From: Lantana camara
Lineage: Eukaryota; Streptophyta; Magnoliopsida; Lamiales; Verbenaceae
Length of the DNA: 64,000 nt
Direction: 5' to 3'
NCBI GenBank assembly: GCA_037501455.1
Contig: CM074858.1
Span: 14,496,501 to 14,560,500, forward strand
Of the stretch, positions 1 through 10,630 are shown piece after piece. The notes beneath the pieces were generated by a model. It was not told the DNA's origin and did no database searches. It worked only from the letters and a program-made list of their open reading frames with translations. Position numbers and translations under genes: made by a program. The stretch's first letter is position 1; every line of letters starts with the position of its first letter.

Positions 1-760
1 GATTTCAAAGGAAAAAAAGCGATCGCTTTTTTAAGTTGTTAGATTTGAACAACTGAAAAAGCGATCGCTTTTTTTCTTGTGAAATCGCTTTTTTCAGGAG
101 TTAGATTTCAACCGCTGAAAAAGCGATCGCTTTTTTAAGTTGTTAGATTTGACAACTGAAAAAGCGATCGCTTTTTTTCTTGTGAAATCGCTTTTTTTTG
201 GAGTTAGATTTCAACAGCTGAAAAAGCGATCGAGTTTTTTCCTTTGAAATCGCTTTTTCCAGGAGTTTCATTTTGACAACGGAAAAAGCGATTTCAAAGG
301 AAAAAAAAAAGCGATCGCTTTTTTAAGTTAGATTTGAACAACTGAAAAAGCGATCGCTTTTTTTCCTGTGAAATCGCTTTTTTCAGGAGTTAGATTTCAA
401 CAGCTGAAAAAGCGATCGCTTTTTTTCCTTCGAAATCGCTTTTTCCAGGAGCTTCATTTTGACAACGGAAAAAGCGATTTCACAGGAAAAAAAGCGATCG
501 CTTTTTTCAGTTGTTGAAATCTAATTGAAAAAAAAAAGCGATCGCTTTTTTTCCTTTGAAATCGCTTTTTCCGTTATCAAAATGAAGCTCCTGGAAAAAG
601 CGATTTTAAAGAAAAAAAAGCGATCGCTTTTTTTCCAATTAGATTTCAAAAACTGAAAAAAGCGATTTCAAAGAAAAAAAGGCGATCGCTTTTTTTTCTT
701 TGTTGAAATCTAACTCCTAAAAAAGCGATCGCTTTTTTCCCTTTGAAATCGCTTATAAGT
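1..760. repeat. GCGATCGC palindrome array, left side of the Mutator-like element
   Basis: GCGATCGC, flanked by runs of A and T to give an AAAAAGCGATCGCTTTTT-type palindrome, occurs at 19, 61, 123, 164, 311, 350, 412, 494, 538, 620, 682 and 725, with a variant at 226. Spacings alternate between about 41 and 62, so the period is about 103 bp with two palindromes per period. Half-copies (GAAATCGCTTTTT) sit in between. The block 438-480 is repeated almost exactly in inverted orientation at 558-600, so the array folds back on itself. It abuts the 3' end of the transposase reading frame and may continue to the left of the window. I interpret it as the complex terminal or subterminal region of the element. 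Confidence 0.85.
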
Positions 761-2970
761 TGGAGAGCAAAATGATTCGGCTCTACATAGGCATGCAAGA
801 ATGATTCAGGCTTATAAGTTGGAGAGCAAAATGTATAGATTCTCTTGCCAAAATCGGGGAGCTTTTGTTCTCTCAAAGCTGCCAAAGCATGAGAACATGG
901 AATCTTATCGATAGTAAAAACTCTACAACTGCATTCTTTTTTGTTAAGATCAACAACAACGTCCGAACCAACACCACGCACAATGAATTCATGCACATTA
1001 ATTGGAGTTGCCAAAAGCGAATTAGAAAGTTCCAAATTTTTTCGTAGTGCAACTTCCTTTGATGGAACTAGTATTGTTGTGCAATCCATAATTTCCATAC
1101 GGCGCTCATAAAACCACAGAGAAAGTATTCTTTGAATTGAATCACAGAGCGCAGTAATTGGATATTCTCTTTCTACTAAAATTCTTGAATTAAAAGACTC
1201 CGCAATGTTGGTTGTCATAATATTATACCTATTTCTGGGAGAATGAGCTCTACTCCATCGGTGGAATCCTACATCATGCTCAAGGTAATCAGCGGCGTTA
1301 CTGTGCATTTGCCTAATTTGACGAAAGTGCTCATCGAACTCATCAACCCTATAAGCTTTCGCTGCCAAAAAATAAGGGCCAATAATTTCACCACACTTGT
1401 ATTTTTGCGTTAAATTATCGCAGAGGTGCTTTATGCAATACCCATGATGAGCTGTGGGGTAAACTTTTGCAACTGCATTCGTAATAGAAATGTGCCTGTC
1501 GGATATTATGCACAACTCATCACTGTCAGGAACTATGTCTTGCAAATGTTCAAAAAACTACCCCCATTATCGGTCATTTTCAGAATTGACCACTGCCCAT
1601 GCAATTGGATATATATGGTTCTCACCATCTTGTGCCGTGGCAACTAATAATGTACCACCAAACTTCCCCGTCAAAAAGTAACCATCAAGAGCTATAACTT
1701 TTCTCATTAATGCAAAACCCCTTAGGCACGGTCCAAAAGCTACGAAAAAATAAAGAAATCTATTTTTTTCGTCAACCTCTAAATGTGTCTTGGTTCCTTC
1801 ATTGCTTAACTCTAACATATAGCGATAAGCTTCAAGGAGTGCATACCCATGTTCTGGTGTTCCCCTCACAAAATCCTTCGCATGTTGTCTCCCTTTCCAA
1901 CATTTTCAATAGCTCACCACACAACCCAATTGTGATTGAACATAATTCTTCATATCCTTGGGTGTAGGACCTTTTCCATCTACAAATAGAGGTTTCGCAA
2001 ATTCTCCAATAACATCAGCCGATGCTTGACGATGTTCTCCTGATATAAATTCCAAACCGCATGTGTGCTCCCGAATGTATTTCTTAATAACAAATTTACT
2101 TGATCCAGGATAGTTAACACAACGAATCCACCACTTGAAATTGGGGGAAGGACATGCAACAACAAACAATGATTTTGTAGATCTTTTAGTTTGCAACTCA
2201 AACTTTCCTTTCACAGCAACAAATTTTATCTTCCTTATTGCATCCTTCTTGTCATTGAAGACATATCCTTTATATAAATCTGATCCATCATCGAATGTGT
2301 GGCATGCTCGACTTACATTCGCACCTGTTGTTTTTCCCCTTGAAATTTCTTCAGCCAACATAATTTCTTCATTGCCATCACCATTCTCTAGATATAGTTG
2401 ATCGTTTGCAGTATTATCTTCATCCATCATGATATTAGGGTCTTCGTTCAGTTCTTTCGCTGTATTGTCTTCCTCTACGTCCTCAACCTCATCTTCAGCA
2501 TTATAGTTATAATTAAATATTATATCATCATTTGGTAAACAAATATCATCCTTATTAAAATTGAAATCAATATTCAGTGACTCCAATTCATTGTTTTCTC
2601 CAACATCAGCTATAGAGACTTTCAAAATAGGCCTCCAACCACCACAACCAACATCACTCATGTATATCTTTAGATCTTCATCCGACGTTATTTCAGTTGG
2701 AGGTACTTTTTCATTCGGAGGTGCACTTGTTATAATATACTTTATATGTATTTGAGAACGTGAGCAGCTCAATTCGCGCTTGTTGATAACTTCATCGACA
2801 AGCATCTCAAAGGTAATATCCTTACTTACAAGAAGTGGTGTAGTTACATTACTTGTTGTATTCCACTCCCAACAACTATCTTTCTCCACCCACTCGCCGT
2901 ATACGACACCTATAACAAATTCTAGCATTGATGCAATTAAGTTAAAATGTACTTGCACCGTAACAAACAT
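646..2970 (-). pseudogene. MuDR-family transposase, three in-frame stop codons
   Basis: The frame starts at an ATG (2968-2970) and stays in one reading frame for 2.3 kb. Order: an N-terminal region of about 60 residues, an acidic Asp/Glu/Asn-rich linker, a MuDR-type DNA-binding domain (around 2310-2010), then the transposase core, then a C-terminal SWIM zinc finger with the CxC...CxH pattern (CSC, then CSHAL). Single-base stops interrupt it at 1906-1908 (TGA), 1567-1569 (TAA) and 1558-1560 (TAG); otherwise no frameshift is seen. Two of the three stand where MULE transposases usually have Trp, which is family knowledge. The last 30 or so codons before the stop at 646 run into the palindrome array and are not family-like, so the original C-terminus was probably replaced. 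Family assignment is firm; activity is unlikely. Confidence 0.85.
752..834. repeat. Short direct repeat at the transposase/array junction
   Basis: A 23-bp string beginning CTTATAAGTTGGAGAGC occurs at 752-774 and again at 812-834, exactly where the transposase coding sequence gives way to the palindrome array. It looks like a local duplication made when the array replaced the original 3' end of the gene. Confidence 0.6.
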
Positions 2971-3000
2971 TTATTAATTTTTAAAATTTGTACTAGTTAA

Positions 3001-3118
3001 AAAGCGATCGCTTTTTTTCTTTAGCCTGGAAAAAGCGATCGCTTTTTTTCTTTAGTTTTTTTTTCTTTAGCCTGAAAAAAGCGATCGCTTTCTGGGCACG
3101 AAATCGCTTTTCCACTAG
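3001..3118. repeat. GCGATCGC palindrome array, right side of the Mutator-like element
   Basis: Three exact GCGATCGC cores at 3004, 3035 and 3081, in the same A/T-flanked palindrome as the 1-760 array, followed by a half-copy (GAAATCGCTTTTCC). It lies 34 bp upstream of the transposase ATG, in the promoter position of that gene. Confidence 0.8.
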
Positions 3119-5170
3119 GCGATCAATCTGATTTTTTTCTTTAGAAGCAAACTCCGATCATTAGGCGAACACCCCAAAAAAACCTATAAAAGAACATGCC
3201 CAAAATTTATATCTCCAACATTCAACGTATATATATATATACACACACACACACACAAGTCTTGTTCAAGAAAAAGTGTTATGCACATAATATCTATTTC
3301 TAACCTCCTTACTCAATGATAGAAATACAAATACTTGTTACCTTCAATGTACTTTTCACAAGATTTCTTCCAACACAACAAGTTGAGTTCTTGAACCACT
3401 TTTTCTTATATGAACTATCTTGAAGAATTCCTTTATCATATAAATAATCTTGATTCTTGAATAAATAATTGCTTGGATGAACAATCAATCCCTAGAGAAG
3501 TGAAGAGAATAGAAAATTTTCAGGAAGAAAAAACGGGGCTCAGCTCAGGGAGAAGAAAGGGTTTCATCGCAGGAGAGAGAGAGAGAGAGAGAGAGAGAGC
3601 AAATGGGTTTATAGTGAGAGAAAAACTTTGGGCATATTTGTAATATGGTAAAATTTGGGGATCAAAATAAAATATCTAAAAGTTATTATTTGTATCAATT
3701 ATTAAAAGGGTTATCTAGTAGGCAAGTACAAACTTGAGGGTTATTTAATTAAATGGAAACTTAAATGGCCCATTTAATAGAATCCCTCTGGGAGTAGTCC
3801 AATATAACGTGAACCGCTAAGATTAGTCAGGTAATTGGATTTTTTTGAACAAGTTGATTTAGAAACAAAGGCCCAAGATGCGAGGCCATTATAGAGGAAA
3901 GGAAATGCCCTAAAAGGCTAAAATTGAGGAAATCTGCTGGAACTAGCGGCTTAGAGTTGTAAACTTATATGTCCAACAAAGAGGATGTAATCGAATAAAA
4001 CTTTAAGAGACATTTGCAATCACAAATGTCAATTATAAGCCATATAGTGATATTGGATAAAACAAATATATGGTTCTTCCCACCACCAAATAAAAAAAAA
4101 AAGAATATAAAATAAATATACATTTTGGTATATGTGGACCCCTACCAAACAAAACAGAAGGAAAATTTGAAAATTTTGCAATTGATAGCTTAATTATCTG
4201 TTTTAACTTGAAAACTTATCATATAGTTGAAAATTATGTGTTTTTTTTGTTTTAAAAATAAAAAACTTGAAAACTTACCAAAGTCACACCATATATTGAT
4301 GCCTCTAATGCACGAATATTTGAAAACTTATCAAAGTTACACCAGATATTGACCGAATGGTACAAAATTCGAACTTGAAACTTAGTAAAGTTGACATTAA
4401 ATACTTAAGATCATCCGTAAATTCTCCCACTCTGATACAAGTATACTGCGTAGCCCTACTGTCTGCTAACAACTCTACATGTACATTTAATTCACCTTAA
4501 ATGTAGGTACCGGATTCACACATAAAGTCCGAACAATATAAATATACCTCATGCATAATTACGTCAGTTGGTAAGCACACTTCTACTGAGCATTTTCTCT
4601 TGCTTTCTTTCTCTTTCGAGCACTTTACTGACTTAAGTATCATATAACTTTCATTGGGACCACTCGACTTAATTCACAGTTTACTTCTTGTGTTTGAGTT
4701 TTAGGTCCAGAGCTTTTCCCTCAATACAAATTCTTGAGTGTTAGTGTAGTTGAATTTAAGCCACATCAGCTCCAACACGATCAAGTCCAACAGATAAAAA
4801 TTAATTTTAATTCTTGTAATTATCAACGAAAGTCTAATGACATTTTAATATTTCAACTTTTTTTTTAAAAAAAATTGTGTTGGTAGGCTGTTGGAACGCC
4901 GTTCGGAAATTTTCAACGAGATAATTTTAGTTTATTTTATTTTTAATATTTTCAATGGAGATGCATCGGTTCTCCATAGAAAATCATTTCATTTTTTGCA
5001 AAAAAGAAAAAAAATAATCATTTCATTTTAAAATTTATTAACCGAAGAATAATTAATTTGTTTTCTATTCGAAATTATTTACTACTTAAAAATTAATTCC
5101 CAACAGAATATCGCTGGAATTCTGTGAAATTTACAGTTTTGTAAATTATTAAGAAACATATGTTCTTGCA
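3119..5170. other. AT-rich intergenic DNA, no gene seen
   Basis: No coding sequence is supportable. It contains a (TA)n(CA)n microsatellite at 3229-3257, a (GA)n run at 3574-3599, and AT-rich unique sequence. The part to about 3650 may still belong to the Mutator-like element's 5' region, but no terminus was recognised. Confidence 0.6.
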
Positions 5171-5174
5171 CCCC

Positions 5175-5352
5175 AGGCTGGTCGAGTAGAAATTGTTCCC
5201 AAAAGACATGACTCGCGGTGTTCATTGATTCCAACTGTATTTGGAACGTTTAAAAGTGTTCAATAACTTCAACTTTATTTGAATTTCACAGGGTTCGAGT
5301 CTCATTGGAATGTAGGTGCAATTGTACATATTCTTTTTTTAAAAAAAAAAAC
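5175..5352 (+). repeat. Possible SINE-like remnant
   Basis: A tRNA-like B-box (GGTTCGAGTCTC, about 5291) precedes a short tail that ends in T- and A-runs (5331-5351). The expected A-box at about 40 bp upstream is not clear, and no target duplication was found, so this is only a candidate. Confidence 0.2.
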
Positions 5353-5576
5353 CTTTATTTGATCTTCAAAATTAATCATCAATGTTCTATAATAAAATAG
5401 AACTCAAGGACCAAAATTCTTAGCAAAACTTAGAAAATTATCATGAAATAATCATTCAAAATAATCAAATCTGCAAATCTTTGGACAAAAACGGAGAAAA
5501 CAAGGCAAACACAGAGCACAAAGATCATGGATCTGCTAAGTCAACAAAACAATTTGCAGAAACCATTTACGGATAT

Positions 5577-6012
5577 TGTTAAGTATCCCATATCGAATAA
5601 TTAATGATGTGATGTTCAAGGCTTGGCAACCCTCCCTTCAACAACTAGTTTTTGCGGGTGAGTAAGGTCAAGTACATTATTCAATATGGTATCAGAGCCG
5701 GTTCACAAATGTTCGATTCCTGTGCCTGGCTCTCCACCCAGCCAGATGTTCGATTCCTACCATGTAAATGTTCTAATTTCTGCAATGTTCACGCTCCAGT
5801 TTGTCCCGCATTCCGCGACCCTGAGCGTGACGGAGGTGTGTTAAGTGTCCCATGTCTGCAATGTTCACCCTCCAGTTTGTCCTGCATTCCGCGACCCTGG
5901 GCGTGACAGAGGTGTATTAAGTGTCCCACGTCGAATAATTAAGGTGTGTTAAGTGTCCCAAATCGAATAATTAATGATGTGGTGTCCAATATATAATGGT
6001 TTGACATTCAAT
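5577..6012 (+). mobile_element. Degenerate TRIM-type small LTR element
   Basis: A TRIM-like LTR begins TGTTAAGTATCCCA at 5577 and ends near 5683. It is followed at 5687-5698 by TGGTATCAGAGC, complementary to the 3' end of initiator tRNA-Met. A second LTR-like copy starts TGTTAAGTGTCCCA at 5947, with further partial copies near 5839 and 5914. There is no coding capacity, as is usual for terminal-repeat retrotransposons in miniature. Boundaries are approximate, and the 3' LTR is shorter than the 5' one. Confidence 0.6.
5687..5698 (+). other. Primer-binding site (initiator tRNA-Met) of the TRIM
   Basis: TGGTATCAGAGC directly downstream of the first TRIM LTR. Confidence 0.65.
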
Positions 6013-6850
6013 AAACATAGACTGAATGAAGCAAACCGGAGAAAACAATTACCTGCATATTTTCTTCGAAAGTAAGACAAAATTACCACAATAAAATGTG
6101 GAGGAGGGAAAAAGGAAAAATAAGAATAGTAATAATAGACGCATTCAAGTAGGAAATCCTTCTAATTCTCGTAAGAATATTTTATGTGCTCAATAACGCC
6201 TCCATAAATATCCACTATTTGCCATTTGGTGTTCTCTCAAGCAGGAGAGGCAGCAAACACAAATTCTCTTTGATTTCTCTTTGCTTTTCACTCTCTTATT
6301 TAGTCAAATAATTTCAGTTGCAAACAGAGATAATTGGAGAAACAAATCAATAAGCCTAACATGATAATAAAACGAGCTCCAACCACCAAATTGCCAAATA
6401 AATAATGATACCATATACAAGGCCTAGCGGGAAGCCGAGTACCAGTAAGGCGTGTATAACTGTATAAGCACATGCTAATTTTATTTTTATTCAATCTTTT
6501 TTCATCAAATGCTAAAATATGGAGATGAAAATCTATGAATGCGAATTTTTATTCTAAAACATGCAATTCATAGCAGAGAATGGACGAACAGTTATCTTGA
6601 TTTGCGGAAGCCGTGACTTTTCCACAGATAGCATAGTCTTTTCCCACAGATAGCATAGTCTCTTGGTAATGACGTGCTTCGGTTTTCCACAGGTCTAGTC
6701 GTTTTCATGTAACCTCTGAACGCACTGAAATGCTCTTCGGAAGTGTAATTCGTCCGGTGTTAATCATCTCAATGTGGTAGAGTTTCCACAGATTGAGGGG
6801 CGACCATACGGACAGGGGGCGGAACAAGACCGAGGAACTGATCTAGAATG
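6013..6850. other. Intergenic DNA with one short tandem repeat
   Basis: I see no convincing gene. A tandem pair near 6623-6662 repeats CACAGATAGCATAGTC at a spacing of about 22 bp. Confidence 0.5.
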
Positions 6851-7151
6851 CTAAAGAAGATCGATGGAATCAAGCGAACTATATGATGGATCACAAACAA
6901 CTTCCTTGCATTTAATTGTTTCTCCTTCAAATGTTACTTCCTTTGCTTTTCCATCTGCATCAAACTCCACCTTCTCGCATTGCCAACAAAGACCGATTGA
7001 GAATCCACTTCTTCCTTATTTGCCAGTTTAGTGAGATCCCTTGATTTCTTCTTATGATCCTTTGTATCTGAGAGATGACAATTCAATACAGGGATCTTTG
7101 TCCGCGGAATGAGAATGACGGTCGTCATGATCATCATCATCGTCGGAATCC
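6851..7151 (-). pseudogene. Unrecognised broken gene or exon remnants
   Basis: On the minus strand three coding-like stretches in different frames follow one another. The first is an ATG at 7149-7151 followed by an acidic Asp/His-rich stretch (MDSDDDDDHDDRHS). The second is a basic stretch containing DHKKKSRDLTKLANKEEVDS. The third is a charged C-terminus ending SSLDSIDLL before TAG at 6851-6853. The KEEVDS..SVFVGN piece resembles the start of the RNA-binding domain of nuclear poly(A)-binding proteins, but the match is short. Frame changes could be introns or frameshifts. I do not assign a function. Confidence 0.3.
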
Positions 7152-8165
7152 ATATATGTTCTGAAGGCCCGCTGGAATCGCCATTCTAATCAGATGAGAA
7201 AAGCCCTGTTTAAGAACTCAGAAGTCATTTACTTTGATTATTCTTAATCTATTGGATTTGGGTTATGAATATGATAAATTTAATAAAACTGTTTAACAGA
7301 AAAAAAATTAACTTGTTTACTTTGATTGTTTATAAGCTGATTATTTAGTAATAGCTTTTGGAAGTTGCAGTATACTCCATTCTTTTCAAACTTATCTACA
7401 AGACCTTATTTTATCCCATAGGCCCTAACCCTTCAAAATAAACAATTTTTTATGACTTATTAAATAGTTCATCTAACCTTTTCTACAAAAGTAAACGAAT
7501 TCTAAGTCTTTTATCCGGTGTTAGTTCATTGTTGTGTTGTCTAAAGTCTAAACTGCAAACATCGTCAGAAAAGAGGAAAAGATATGGTCGGAGAAAGAGG
7601 GAAAAAAAAAAAATAAATAAAAAAGGTGGATATTGTGGACCTTTTTTCCTCTGCTTTTCTCTTCTTTTCCATGTGTGTCCTCCTTTTCTTTGATCGTCGC
7701 TCTCTCTTTATGTTTAACCTGTGACCGTCTTTATAGAAGAGGAGTCTTGTTAGGGTTAATTTAGTCTTAATTAGTTTTATGTTTAACCTATGACCATCTT
7801 TATAAAAGAGGAGTCTTTTTAGGGTTTAGTCTTAATTAGTTTTTTACAGTTAGGTAGTTGCTTATGTGATACTAACAAACCCTGCATATGTGATACTAGC
7901 AACCTGCACACTCGATGTGTGTGCAAAAAGAAAATTATTTAATTGAATTTTTCATGTTATTACTTAATCTATAATTATAATTTTATAATAAATAAATGAA
8001 TAAATTAAATAAAATAATATCAAATTGAGGGAAAAAATTAAAAATAAATAAGTGATATAAATAAAAAAGAAAAGAATGTGAGAGTTTGTAAATATAGGAG
8101 AGAGAAGAGGTTAAGCAGAAAATTATTATTGTTTTATTTTGAAGTAAACGTCCTAGGCATTTCTC
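7152..8165. other. AT-rich intergenic DNA with a 69-bp tandem duplication
   Basis: Two copies of a unit starting TGTTTAACCT begin at 7711 and 7780 (period 69), about 90% alike by eye. The rest is AT-rich and shows no gene. Confidence 0.6.
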
Positions 8166-8283
8166 TTAAGCTGTATAAAATAACATATTAAAGTTGGAAG
8201 AGCCATGATAATGGAAAAAAGCAGCCACCCTACAACGCACAAGGTGGACGCTAAGGGACCCCTCAGGCCCTTCTTCCTTCTTC

Positions 8284-8455
8284 GGTTGACTTTAGTATCT
8301 TTGGAAAGGATCATTTACCTTGTATCAGGGGATTTTATTACTCCTTTGATTTAGGATTCTAGTCCTTTATATGCTTTCTTCGTGTAAGGGTTTCTACAAT
8401 CAACAGGAACAATAAAATACAATTCTCTCTTTTCCTATACTTTTACTTTTCAACA
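8284..8455 (+). repeat. 5' LTR of the copia element
   Basis: 172 bp, matching the 3' LTR at 19705-19876. The first base has mutated (GG instead of the usual TG start); it ends TTTTCAACA. Confidence 0.9.
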
Positions 8456-8470
8456 TGACATGAGAGCCAC
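8456..8470 (+). other. Primer-binding site of the copia element (mutated)
   Basis: TGACATGAGAGCC directly follows the 5' LTR and resembles the initiator-tRNA-Met site TGGTATCAGAGC with several changes. Confidence 0.55.
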
Positions 8471-8521
8471 ACGATCCTAAGGATCTGTGATTGGCATCAT
8501 CATCTACTTTAAACCAGAACA

Positions 8522-9130
8522 ATGGGCAACGGGGAAGAAACCTCACCACCGGCATTGTCCGAAGCGGCAACCATCCTATCCGAACAGATAGCCAAACTCC
8601 TGCAACAACACAAACCACAACCCCCACAATCAAACTCCAAAAGTCCAGTCACAATAGATATCAAATTAAATAATAACAATTACACCTTATATGCAAGAAT
8701 GCTCGAGATCGCGATTGGTGTACGAGGGCGGCTCAACCACTTAACCGGCCACCCCGCACCACCAACTGAAAAGGATGAGGCGTATCAGACCTGGAAACAG
8801 AAGGATCTACAAGTGTTTGGTTGGGTTACACAAGCAATAGAACCGAACCTGGTAACACAGTTGATCCACTACCCGCCAACACGAGATCTGTGGAAGGGAC
8901 TGTCAACAACATATCAATCAAGGAAGATAGCCTACAGATTTTTGACATCATAACCAAAGCGGATCAAATCCGACAAGAACAAACATCACTTGAAGACTTC
9001 AGCATTAGCAAGAGTATTTGGGCAAAAATTGATAGACGGAGACCGAATTCGATGGAATACCCTAGTGATATTACCAAATTCAATCAGATCCAAGAAGAAC
9101 ATCGCCTATTTAAATTTCTCTCAGGCTTGA
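8522..9130 (+). pseudogene. copia gag, N-terminal part, frameshifted
   Basis: This is a Retrotran_gag-type copia capsid region. Frame 2 from 8522 carries the conserved YTLYARMLEIAIGVRG and W-rich core (YQTWKQKD, VFGWVTQAIEP). Near 8920 the frame slips, and the continuation (DSLQIFDIITKADQIRQEQ) lies in frame 1 up to 9130. There the 4,157-bp solo LTR interrupts the FLSGL/NPEFD junction. Reading resumes exactly at 13293 once one copy of the CTTGA duplication is discounted. Gag proteins of this family form virus-like particles in the cytoplasm; this copy cannot make one. Confidence 0.8.
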
Positions 9131-9689
9131 TGTGACGCCCCGTATTCTCGAAGGGCGTCCTGACGATATTAACAAGTAAGTCTCTACACTTGTGTGTGTT
9201 TAATTTTAGAGTTCTTGAATTATGTGATTTAATGTAAATCCAATTTAATATGTGATCATTCGGATTATTCTAAAATTAATGGTTAAGTTGATTTTAAATC
9301 CATCATGTTACTTAACTTGTTTAATTTCGGTTTACTTGAATTCCTTGAGATTAATTATCAATCATATGTTTACGAAGTGTCGTTAAATTGTACGAAAGGT
9401 TTCTAAAATTAAATTGAATTAAACTCTAATTGGTAAATCTCTATTTCATTTTAATTTATAAAATTAATTCGGAGCTTGAATGTTTATTCGTAACTTTACC
9501 AATTTTATTTACGATTATTTGTACGCGCTATTACTCTTTGCTACGCGATAAGGATACCCGGTTGTATATAGCTTGTGCACAAGATACATTTCTCCCAATC
9601 TCCTTTTTCTCTCTCTCTCTCTCTCCTCTCCCACTCTCTCTCCCGTGGGTACTATGCGCGGCTTTGGTCACGAGCCCATAACTCGATCG

Positions 9690-10630
9690 TTTCTCAATGG
9701 AATTCAACAAACGAATAGTCCATTTCGGATATCTCGGCGAGACCGACGCAAGAGTACCAATTTCACGGCCTAACGATGAACGATGGCGGAGTTATCGCCG
9801 GATTTTAGTAGCATCGGCGGAGGTGTCAGACCACCGCCACTTCGCCTGCCTTTCGCGGCGGTTTCCGGCCACCTCCTTGATGCACGCACCCCATGCCCAG
9901 AAAGTAGACTTCCCGGCGCATCGTTTGACGTCGGCGGCGCGGCTATCCGGGCCGCGACAGCGCCGCACGCGCCGCCTGAAGCTTGCGGCGGTGGTGCCCG
10001 TCACTGTAGCGGCCCAATTCCACGAGGTGGTTTTCGACGGGGCTTGGTGGTTTCCAAGGTTTTTCAACCCCCTGAGTTCATTTCCGGCATCAATTTCACC
10101 AGATCTTGGCCGTAGGTGGTGGTTCCGGCGACGTGGGCGGCGGCAGAAACTTCGGCGGCCAACGGAGCCCTTTTCCGGTGATATTTTGGCCTCGGGCCCT
10201 TCACAAAAATTGTTTGGAACGACGAGAACTAGTGGCCATTGATCACGCGACTCCAGATTTGACCGATTGGCAGCGGCACAGTGGCGGTGCAACGGCGGCG
10301 CTAGCTCCGAGGATTTTTCCGGCGAGCTACCTTAGGGCTTTCGAAGAGCTCGTCACGGGTAAGACAACGCTTCTTTCGGATCGCATTTTGGTTTACCGGT
10401 TTGGAAGTAATTTGAGTTTGAAGATTTTAGGGTTTTCGTATTCTTGGATCTAAGATCTAGGACGATTGGCTTGGAATTTCCAGAAATTGATCGAGGATTT
10501 GGAACGGGCACGAAGACTTCATTCAGGACTGATTTTTTTAGATTTTTTCGACGACCTTCGGCGGCGGCCCGGCCAAATTCCGGCAGCTACAGTGGTGGCC
10601 TTCCGGCGGCGTCTAGTCAGAATGTTCTTC
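9690..10630. other. GC-rich block within the 4.16-kb solo LTR
   Basis: It is much richer in G+C than its surroundings, with many CCGGCG/GGCGGC strings and overlapping open frames on both strands (for example 9697-10242 on the plus strand and 9792-10292 on the minus strand). The translations are low-complexity and show no recognised domain, so I do not call a gene. It could be a captured host 5' region or a CpG-rich LTR segment. Confidence 0.5.

Larger units (their letters stand above)
1..3118 (-). mobile_element. Mutator-like element (MuDR type), decayed, left end open
   Basis: A transposase reading frame on the minus strand (646-2970) lies between two arrays of the same GCGATCGC palindrome (1-760 and 3004-3088). 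That is the layout of a transposon with repeat-rich ends. I could not find clean long terminal inverted repeats or a 9-bp target duplication. The left boundary is probably outside the window and the right boundary is uncertain; 3118 is only the end of the last recognisable palindrome half-copy. The coding region has in-frame stops, so the copy is probably non-autonomous now. Confidence 0.7.

Noticed and set aside
1..760. GCGATCGC repeats as the cyanobacterial HIP1 motif, suggesting contamination
   Set aside because: The array flanks a plant-type MuDR transposase and is embedded in homopolymer-rich plant DNA; the rest of the window is plainly plant nuclear.
8153..8283. A C-terminal membrane anchor for the coiled-coil gene read from the copia left flank
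   Set aside because: A hydrophobic stretch exists, but in a frame one base off from the continuation of the coiled-coil frame; the in-frame reading ends at 8166 without a membrane segment.
9697..10292. 181- and 166-codon frames in the GC-rich LTR block as genes
   Set aside because: Low-complexity translations on overlapping strands with no recognised domain; GC-rich sequence lengthens open frames by chance.
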